A DNA stretch of 39,332 nucleotides from an uncultured Bacteroides sp. (GTDB lineage Bacteria > Bacteroidota > Bacteroidia > Bacteroidales > Bacteroidaceae). Below the pieces are notes generated by a model that was given only the letters and a program-made list of their open reading frames with translations, did no database searches and was not told the DNA's origin. The stretch spans positions 1 through 39,332 of the forward strand of contig CAMTPC010000017.1 in assembly GCA_947074295.1 (NCBI GenBank). Reading direction: 5' to 3'. The translations under genes were made by a program, and so were the position numbers. This document shows, piece by piece, positions 34,076 to 39,332 of the stretch (its first letter is position 1; every line of letters begins with the position of its first letter).

Positions 34076-36502
34076 ATGAGATATTTATTTATTTGCCTGT
34101 TCGTACTTCTTTTTTCTACTCTACATGCTAATGTAAGAGAAGTGATCGAGTTGGATAAGGGATGGAAATTTACAAAAGGGGATATAGAAGATGCCATGAA
34201 CCCCAATTATGATGATCGTAAATGGGAATCGGTAGTTGTACCACATGATTGGGCAATTGCTGGACCTTTCGACCGCGAGATTGATATTCAATATGTGGCT
34301 ATTGAACAGAATGGAGACATTACTCCATCTGTCCATACTGGCCGTACAGGTGCATTGCCCTATATCGGAGTGGGATGGTATAGATTAGAATTGGATCTCC
34401 CCAAAGACTATGCCCACACAGAATTACAGTTTGATGGAGCTATGGCAGAACCCATTATTTATGTCAATGGCCAAGAGGCAGGAAAGTGGGCAAATGGTTA
34501 CAATGCCTTCAATGTGGATATCACTCCATTTCTTGTGGAAGGCAAAAATAGTATAGCTGTACGTCTACAAAACTTAGAACAAAGTTCACGCTGGTATTCG
34601 GGCGCAGGGCTTTATCGACCTGTTCATCTGGTAAGAACGCAGCCCGTAGCCATCGATACATGGGGCATCACTGTCACTACTCCTGTCGTGACTAGCAATA
34701 ATGCACTTGTCCAAGTCAAAGCACAACTTCGTCAACCTTCGTGCACGGAAAACACTAAGATAATACATGAGATTCTTTCGATTGACTCATTGGCATTGGG
34801 CATTTCAAAACAAGAAACTCCATTTAGCGATGGTTCTTCACTTTGCCAGATGGAAATACTTCAGCCCAGCCTTTGGTCGCCCGAAACACCCAACCTTTAT
34901 TTGCTGCGCACACAAGTAATGAAAGATGGACAACTTTGCGATGAGGTGTATACACGTTTTGGCGTACGTTCCATTGCAGTATCTGCCGAAAAAGGTTTTC
35001 AGCTCAATGGCGAGACACGCAAAATTAAAGGCGTTTGCCTGCACCATGATCTAGGGCCAATTGGGGCAGCACTTAACAAAGCAGCATTGCGACGTCAATT
35101 ACTTATTCTAAAAAATATGGGCTGCGATGCGATTCGAACTGCACACAACATGCCATCTACTTGGCAGATGGACCTTTGTGACGAGATGGGTTTTATGGTG
35201 ATGGCCGAATCTTTTGACATGTGGCTCTATCCCAAATGCAAGAATGGATACAACCGTTTTTTCGATGAATGGGCAGAAAAGGACTTGATTAATTTGGTGC
35301 AATGTCACAAGAATCACCCATCTATCATCATGTGGAGTATCGGTAACGAGATCCCTGAGCAATGGAGCAATCAAGGTGCGCGTCTTGCCAAGCAATTACA
35401 AGACATTGTACATCGAGAAGATCCCACTCGTCCTGTGACACAAGGTTTGGACCGCGTAAAGGAAGCTGTAAACAGCGGATTCGCAGCGGTGATGGATGTC
35501 CCTGGACTTAACTATCGCACTCATCTTTACCAACTAGCCTACGACAATCTGCCACAAGGATTTATACTTGGAGCCGAAACTGCATCAACCGTCAGCTCGC
35601 GCGGAGTTTATAAATTTCCAGTTGTGGAAGGTAAAGGATTGACTTATGACGACCGCCAATGCTCATCTTACGACTTAGAAGCCTGTTCATGGAGCAATAT
35701 TCCTGAAGAAGACTTTATGCTACAAGATGACAATGAATGGGTGATAGGAGAGTTCGTCTGGACGGGTTTCGACTATCTAGGAGAACCTACTCCCTATGAT
35801 AATATGTGGCCTGCACGCAGTTCCTATTTTGGCATAGTGGATTTAGCCGGATTGCCCAAAGACCGTTATCACCTTTATCGCAGTCGATGGAACACAGAGA
35901 ATGAAACATTGCATATATTGCCTCACTGGAACTGGGAAGGGCGCGAAGGAGAAATCACGCCAGTCTACGTATATACCAACTATCCCGAAGCCGAACTTTT
36001 TGTGAACGGAATCAGTCAAGGACGGCGTACAAAGAATACAGAGGAACGATTGGACCGTTATCGTCTGCGCTGGAATGATGTGATCTACCAGCCTGGCGAA
36101 GTGAAGGTGGTAGCCTATAATGAGATGGGTGAAGCAGTAGCTGAAAATATGATAAAGACTGCTGGCAAACCCTATCAGATCAGACTAGAAGCTGATCGTA
36201 ATAGTATCTCTGCAGATGGAAAAGATTTATCATTCGTAACCGTAAGCGTTCTCGATAAAGAGGGTAATATTTGCCCTGATGCACAGCATGCTTTAAAGTT
36301 TAGTGTAAAAGGCAACGGGAGTTATCGTGCGGCTTGCAATGGTGATGCCAGTTCTTTGGAGCCATTCGTGAAGCCTACCATGAAAGCCTTTAACGGACAG
36401 TTGGTAGTTGTTCTTCAAAGCAATGAAACCCCTGGAGACATTCGACTTAAGGTTTCTGGAAAAGGTTTAGAGACAGGCTATTTGGATGTCGCTACACGAT
36501 GA
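34076..36502 (+). CDS. GH2 beta-galactosidase, periplasmic
   Basis: An 808-residue enzyme with a cleavable signal peptide (MRYLFICLFVLLFSTLHA) and no lipobox, so it is probably periplasmic. The order is GH2 sugar-binding jelly roll (about 20-190), Ig-like domain (190-300), then the TIM barrel from about 305. Acid/base E425 is in MWSIGNEIPEQW and nucleophile E501 in FILGAETAS. The C-terminal region (about 630 on) has DUF4982 and Ig-like parts (YTNYPEAELFVNG, ISADGKDLSFVTVSVLDKEG). It would release galactose from imported oligosaccharides. I use the ATG at 34076; an upstream TTG at 34043 would remove the signal peptide from the N-terminus. Specificity for galactose is inferred from the neighbouring GH53. 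Confidence 0.93.
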   Translation: MRYLFICLFVLLFSTLHANVREVIELDKGWKFTKGDIEDAMNPNYDDRKWESVVVPHDWAIAGPFDREIDIQYVAIEQNGDITPSVHTGRTGALPYIGVGWYRLELDLPKDYAHTELQFDGAMAEPIIYVNGQEAGKWANGYNAFNVDITPFLVEGKNSIAVRLQNLEQSSRWYSGAGLYRPVHLVRTQPVAIDTWGITVTTPVVTSNNALVQVKAQLRQPSCTENTKIIHEILSIDSLALGISKQETPFSDGSSLCQMEILQPSLWSPETPNLYLLRTQVMKDGQLCDEVYTRFGVRSIAVSAEKGFQLNGETRKIKGVCLHHDLGPIGAALNKAALRRQLLILKNMGCDAIRTAHNMPSTWQMDLCDEMGFMVMAESFDMWLYPKCKNGYNRFFDEWAEKDLINLVQCHKNHPSIIMWSIGNEIPEQWSNQGARLAKQLQDIVHREDPTRPVTQGLDRVKEAVNSGFAAVMDVPGLNYRTHLYQLAYDNLPQGFILGAETASTVSSRGVYKFPVVEGKGLTYDDRQCSSYDLEACSWSNIPEEDFMLQDDNEWVIGEFVWTGFDYLGEPTPYDNMWPARSSYFGIVDLAGLPKDRYHLYRSRWNTENETLHILPHWNWEGREGEITPVYVYTNYPEAELFVNGISQGRRTKNTEERLDRYRLRWNDVIYQPGEVKVVAYNEMGEAVAENMIKTAGKPYQIRLEADRNSISADGKDLSFVTVSVLDKEGNICPDAQHALKFSVKGNGSYRAACNGDASSLEPFVKPTMKAFNGQLVVVLQSNETPGDIRLKVSGKGLETGYLDVATR

Positions 36503-36530
36503 ACTGATTGGATATATATGATTATTAGAG

Positions 36531-36561
36531 AAGCCATGACGCACAAGTCATGGCTTTTTTT
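36531..36561 (+). terminator. Intrinsic terminator of the galactan PUL operon
   Basis: Perfect 10-bp arms AAGCCATGAC (36531-36540) and GTCATGGCTT (36547-36556), a 6-nt loop, then a run of T to 36561. It lies 28 nt past the GH2 stop codon. Confidence 0.93.
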
Positions 36562-36593
36562 GTAACCATATAATCGATTAATTCCTACCTTTG
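36559..36593 (+). promoter_or_regulatory. Promoter for the EamA transporter gene
   Basis: TACCTTTG (36586-36593) matches TAnnTTTG exactly and lies 31 nt upstream of the ATG. A TTTG at 36559-36562 is the nearest -33 candidate, at a slightly long 23-nt spacing, and it overlaps the preceding terminator's T tract. Confidence 0.65.
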
Positions 36594-36624
36594 TCGACAA
36601 TTCATAAAAACGAGACTATCTGCT

Positions 36625-37533
36625 ATGGGCGATAAGAATATACGCGGGCATCTTTGTGCTCTTTCAGCCAATATGATGTGGGGACTGATGTCGCCCATAG
36701 GTAAATCAGCATTGGTATTTTTCACACCTATCATGCTCACTTCCTTCCGTATGGTAGGTGCTTGTATCGCTTTCTGGTTACTATCCATCTTTACCAAACA
36801 CGAACAGATAGAGCGCAAAGACCGTATCCGTATCTTCATCGCTTCTTTCTTCGCGCTGATATTTAATCAGGGCACATTCATTTTCGGCCTATCATTGACA
36901 TCGCCAATCAATGCGTCAATCATCACTACTACTCTACCTATTATCACCATGATAGTGGCAGCTTTTTATTTGAAAGAGCCAATTTCATCAAAGAAGATTA
37001 TTGGAATCATGGTTGGTGCCAGTGGTGCACTGATTTTAATTCTGAGTAGTACGGCAGGCTCATCGGGCGGTGGTAATATCTTGGGCGATCTATTGGTACT
37101 CATTGCACAATTCAGCTTTTCAGTTTATCTCACTGTGTTCAAAAGTCTTACACAGCGCTATTCGCCTGTAGCCCTCAACAAGTGGATGTTTTTCTATGCA
37201 TCTTTGGTCTATTTACCTTTCTCGATGGGTGATATCCTTAATTTACAGTGGAGTACCATACCTTTCATCGCCATTGCCGAAGTGCTATATGTAGTGCTTT
37301 GTGGTAGTTTCTTGGCTTATATCTGCATCATGACGGCACAACGCTTGATGCGCCCCACAGTGGTGAGCATGTACAACTATGTGCAACCCATCGTAGCCTC
37401 TATAGCCGCAGTTGTCATGGGAGTAGGTGTATTTGGGTGGCAAAAGGGAGTAGCCATAGCCTTGGTATTTATAGGTGTTTACATCGTGACACAAAGCAAG
37501 GCACGTGTCGAGGTAGGAGGCAAGACTCAATAG
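36625..37533 (+). CDS. EamA-family (DMT superfamily) transporter
   Basis: A 302-residue inner-membrane protein with ten hydrophobic helices arranged as two EamA repeats. The first has ANMMWGLMSPIGKSALVFFTP and ALIFNQGTFIFGLSLTSPINASIITTTLP. The second has LLVLIAQFSFSVYLTVFKSLTQRYSP and VLCGSFLAYICIMTAQRLMRP. The first repeat ends with the usual LKEPISSKKIIGIMVGASGALI. DMT transporters move metabolites, often as efflux, by proton antiport; the substrate cannot be told from sequence. It is a single-gene unit after the PUL terminator with its own promoter box, so it is unlikely to be part of the galactan system. Its end overlaps the convergent gene on the other strand by 7 nt. Confidence 0.93.
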   Translation: MGDKNIRGHLCALSANMMWGLMSPIGKSALVFFTPIMLTSFRMVGACIAFWLLSIFTKHEQIERKDRIRIFIASFFALIFNQGTFIFGLSLTSPINASIITTTLPIITMIVAAFYLKEPISSKKIIGIMVGASGALILILSSTAGSSGGGNILGDLLVLIAQFSFSVYLTVFKSLTQRYSPVALNKWMFFYASLVYLPFSMGDILNLQWSTIPFIAIAEVLYVVLCGSFLAYICIMTAQRLMRPTVVSMYNYVQPIVASIAAVVMGVGVFGWQKGVAIALVFIGVYIVTQSKARVEVGGKTQ

Positions 37534-38060
37534 TTTTTCAGTTGAGATAGTAGATAGTTATATTTGGGCAAACGCAGTCTTTTCTGGGCTGCATATGCCT
37601 TGTCCGCTTCATAGTTTTCCATCAGTTCACCAGGAAAGGCTATATAGCTCACTATCCTACACCCATTATGCAGGAAGACATCTTCTTCTTCACGCAAGAA
37701 TCGTTCTTTTTCTTCTTCGCTTAAATCGGCTTTATGACAAATGCTGAAGTAAGTTTTGCTTCTCATCAATGCGTTTTCCAACTGATGTTTGAAACTCTCA
37801 GAGATCTTTTGTTCAGATACTACATTGACCACCTCGGTGACATAGCCCAAAGAGTCGACCTTGACACCCAGCACTAGCCCTCCCCTAGCATCCATCCATT
37901 TCTTAACCGATTTTTCGCCGAATGTCTGTAGCAGTAATCGTCCCAATATAGCTGAGTTAGATATATGGCAATTGACATCAAAACTGATACGAACAGGCGT
38001 GAAGGCACAAAACATCAATGCAAAAAAGATAAATCCCAATATCATTCCAAATCGAACCAT
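37527..38060 (-). CDS. Uncharacterised exported protein, possibly with a TonB-C-like domain
   Basis: About 177 residues, not recognised as a named family. The N-terminus is a hydrophobic signal or anchor segment (MVRFGMILGFIFFALMFCAF), so it is exported or membrane-attached. The middle, ARGGLVLGVKVDSLGYVTEV, followed by a helix of the SFKHQLENAL kind, resembles the beta-hairpin-helix pattern of TonB C-terminal domains, weakly. The C-terminus is rich in charged residues (DLSEEEKERFLREEEDVF). I place the start at the ATG 38060: an extended Shine-Dalgarno sequence lies 8 nt upstream of it, but only 2 nt from the alternative ATG at 38066. It is 26-32 nt downstream of another small secreted protein gene, so the two are probably co-expressed. 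Confidence 0.7.
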   Translation of the reverse strand: MVRFGMILGFIFFALMFCAFTPVRISFDVNCHISNSAILGRLLLQTFGEKSVKKWMDARGGLVLGVKVDSLGYVTEVVNVVSEQKISESFKHQLENALMRSKTYFSICHKADLSEEEKERFLREEEDVFLHNGCRIVSYIAFPGELMENYEADKAYAAQKRLRLPKYNYLLSQLKNY

Positions 38061-38067
38061 ATTCATA

Positions 38068-38076
38068 CCCTCCTTT
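38068..38076 (-). promoter_or_regulatory. Unusually strong Shine-Dalgarno sequence
   Basis: AAAGGAGGG on the minus strand, with AGGAGG 8 nt before the ATG at 38060. Bacteroidetes genes generally lack strong SD sequences, and I noticed no equal upstream of the other genes here. It favours the second ATG over the one at 38066. Confidence 0.7.
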
Positions 38077-38092
38077 AAATCTGTCCAATTAA

Positions 38093-38563
38093 TTAAGCTA
38101 TACCATTCACTCTCATATCATACAGTGCACCTTTTGTCAGATTGACTTTAATATTCCAAAAATGACTCCCTCCGTCAAAAACTTCAATCACATCTTTTGA
38201 TGCTTCCTCCTTCAAATCTCTATTGCGTACAAAGTTCACCCAAATCACCTTTTCACCATCGCTATTGATATAGCCCACATACTGTCTCAAGTATTTTTTC
38301 AACGTACGTTTGCTGATACCTTTATCATAGTTTTCGATAGAAGCGGCACATTCATCAAGATTTTCGTGCAGTATTTTTTCCACTAGCTCTATATCCTGCA
38401 GAGTAGGTGTATAACGACTGAGTTGATTTTCAATACTTCCCCACACAAAATGTTCTTCTGGAAAAATATAACCTGTATAATTATTACTGGCAACAGCAAC
38501 CACCTCTTGCGTCATCGCCAATACAGGTATCAGAGAGAGCAATATTAATATCACTTGTTTCAT
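38093..38563 (-). CDS. Uncharacterised small secreted protein
   Basis: A 156-residue protein with a clear signal peptide (MKQVILILLSLIPVLAMTQ, cleavage near residues 18-19). I do not recognise the family. The mature part has an N-terminal segment with YTGYIFPEEHFVW, a helical middle (DIELVEKILHENLDECAASIE), and a beta-rich C-terminus (YVGYINSDGEKVIWVNFVRN, VFDGGSHFWNIKVNL). It has a single Cys (in DECAAS) and no lipobox, so it is probably periplasmic and soluble. It lies upstream of the other uncharacterised gene on the same strand, and a -7 box is 47 nt before its ATG. No neighbour gives a functional clue. Confidence 0.75.
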   Translation of the reverse strand: MKQVILILLSLIPVLAMTQEVVAVASNNYTGYIFPEEHFVWGSIENQLSRYTPTLQDIELVEKILHENLDECAASIENYDKGISKRTLKKYLRQYVGYINSDGEKVIWVNFVRNRDLKEEASKDVIEVFDGGSHFWNIKVNLTKGALYDMRVNGIA

Positions 38564-38610
38564 GATTAAAAGCCGTTAATACAGATAGCAAATATTCATT
38601 TCTAGAATGT

Positions 38611-38618
38611 CAAAGATA
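38611..38618 (-). promoter_or_regulatory. Promoter -7 element for the two uncharacterised secreted-protein genes
   Basis: Minus-strand TATCTTTG, an exact TAnnTTTG match, 47 nt upstream of the 38563 start. The flanking plus-strand GTCAAAGATAAA also occurs at the GSCFA gene -7 box. No clear -33 element. Confidence 0.55.
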
Positions 38619-38926
38619 AACTTTTATTTTTGTATATCAGCATGTTAAAGCATGTTTATTACTTGTCACCACAGAAAAAAAGTACAAGAAAGATACTACC
38701 TATCCTTTCCATCAATACAGATAGCCGACCAGCTTGCGGAGTAAGGATGATCAGCACACAGCGCACAGCCATTCCATTTACATAGCAGCCCTACTCACCA
38801 AAGTCATAAGGAGCGCACACACCACCATGAACCGCTACCTTTCAAAGCTATAGTTCATCTAAAATATTAGATTTAGTTAAATCCGAGACAAATGCCTCAC
38901 CAATACACGATTAAATACCTTAGAAA
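38619..38926. other. Gene-free stretch between the secreted-protein genes and the rplU promoter
   Basis: No coding region is supported on either strand; the open frames are under about 15 codons. Two small structures stand out: the 8-bp direct repeat AGCATGTT at 38639-38646 and 38649-38656 (10-bp period), and the short palindrome ATCTAAAATATTAGAT near 38858-38873. Neither has an assigned role. Confidence 0.5.
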
Positions 38927-38958
38927 TTTGTCTAGTTAGAAAGAAATCTATACTTTTG
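38927..38958 (+). promoter_or_regulatory. rplU promoter (consensus Bacteroides -33/-7)
   Basis: TTTG (38927-38930), a 20-nt spacer, then TACTTTTG (38951-38958). This matches the Bacteroides housekeeping consensus exactly. The start is expected close to 38962. Confidence 0.9.
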
Positions 38959-38960
38959 TG

Positions 38961-39049
38961 CCCGATTATTCCGCAACGGGTAAGACGAAGTGATTTCTAA
39001 GTGATTAGAATCCACCCGCCGGAGCTAACTTATACATTACATATATAAG
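38961..39049 (+). promoter_or_regulatory. Structured rplU mRNA leader, candidate ribosomal-protein autoregulatory element
   Basis: The roughly 88-nt leader contains a CCCG/CGGG stem (38961-38964 with 38977-38980). A second stem is GATTTCTAA (38992-39000) with TTAGAATC (39005-39012), around loop GTGA with one bulged T. The GC-rich segment ACCCGCCGGAG follows. Leaders of L21 operons bind a ribosomal protein in other bacteria; that this one does so is inference. Confidence 0.5.
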
Positions 39050-39332
39050 ATGTACGCAATTGTAGAAATCAACGGTCAGCAGTTTAAAGCTGAAGCTGGC
39101 AAAAAACTCTTCGTTCACCACATTCAAAATTCTGAAAACGGTGCAACAGTAGAATTTGACAAAGTTCTTTTGGTAGACAACAACGGTGCAATCACAGTTG
39201 GTGCTCCTACTGTAGAAGGCGCTAAAGTAGTTTGCGAAGTAGTATCACACCTTGTAAAAGGCGACAAAGTACTTATTTTCCACAAGAAAAGAAGAAAAGG
39301 TCACCGCAAATTGAACGGTCACCGTCAACAAT
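39050..39332 (+). CDS. rplU: 50S ribosomal protein L21 (partial, cut by window end)
   Basis: Ninety-four codons of L21 are present, beginning [20 protein letters not shown] and including [31 protein letters not shown] and the basic C-terminal part [18 protein letters not shown]21 binds 23S rRNA in the large subunit. The conserved KRRKxxRxxxGHRQ tail is at the very end of the window, so only the last few residues are missing. rpmA (L27) normally follows but lies outside. The start is set by the conserved MYAIVE and is preceded by a strong promoter and structured leader. Codon usage is visibly more biased than in neighbouring genes, as expected for a highly expressed gene. Confidence 0.97.
   Translation, partial: MYAIVEINGQQFKAEAGKKLFVHHIQNSENGATVEFDKVLLVDNNGAITVGAPTVEGAKVVCEVVSHLVKGDKVLIFHKKRRKGHRKLNGHRQQ

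Noticed and set aside
38639-38656. Tandem AGCATGTT direct repeat as a second phased regulatory array
   Set aside because: Only two copies at 10-bp spacing with no phased continuation and no promoter box beside it.

Overview
The window reads as chromosomal DNA of a Bacteroidales bacterium, most likely Bacteroides or a close relative. The evidence is a fused MurF-alanine racemase, a complete Sus-type polysaccharide utilization locus (PUL) with a hybrid two-component regulator, lipoproteins with acidic residues just after the lipobox cysteine, and repeated promoter -7 elements of the Bacteroides form TAnnTTTG, two of them with a TTTG -33 element 20 nt upstream. No insertion sequences, integrases, tRNA or rRNA genes, or CRISPR arrays were seen.

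Layout. Positions 1-5072 (minus strand) hold the start of tatA, a bifunctional murF-alr, a GSCFA-domain protein and a secreted histidine phosphatase resembling MINPP phytases. Positions 5209-8142 hold a small CDGSH iron-sulfur protein (plus) and a peroxide-defence block (minus): ahpC, ahpF and a short Fur/PerR-type regulator. An unusually long upstream region precedes ahpC, with a consensus promoter and a palindrome over its -33 box. Positions 8734-9424 hold a lipocalin-like lipoprotein with its own terminator. Positions 9630-14326 are a tight plus-strand run of dxs, trkA and trkH (isoprenoid precursor synthesis and potassium uptake).

Positions 14370-18985 hold a TonB-dependent receptor and a predicted beta-helix lipoprotein. 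They are preceded by a striking array of seven GTA-headed repeats, six of them spaced exactly 11 bp apart. This is the spacing of PhoB/OmpR-type activator sites, and it ends just upstream of a -7-like element. Positions 18992-22134 (minus) form a compact three-gene unit: an ABC/SMC-type ATPase, a DUF4435 protein with TOPRIM-like acidic residues, and an MscS-family channel. The first two match the AriA/AriB composition of the PARIS anti-phage system. The co-directional channel 9 nt downstream is not part of described PARIS and is the best candidate here for something new.

Positions 22478-36561 are a PUL for beta-1,4-galactan (pectic galactan or arabinogalactan): hybrid sensor/AraC regulator, SusC, SusD, a SusE-like glycan-binding lipoprotein, a GH53 endo-galactanase and a GH2 beta-galactosidase. 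The gene set and order match my recollection of the B. thetaiotaomicron pectic galactan locus. Strong hairpins lie upstream of the regulator, in the susC leader and between the susE-like and GH53 genes. The end of the window has an EamA transporter, two uncharacterised secreted proteins on the minus strand, and the start of rplU (L21) behind a consensus promoter and a structured leader.
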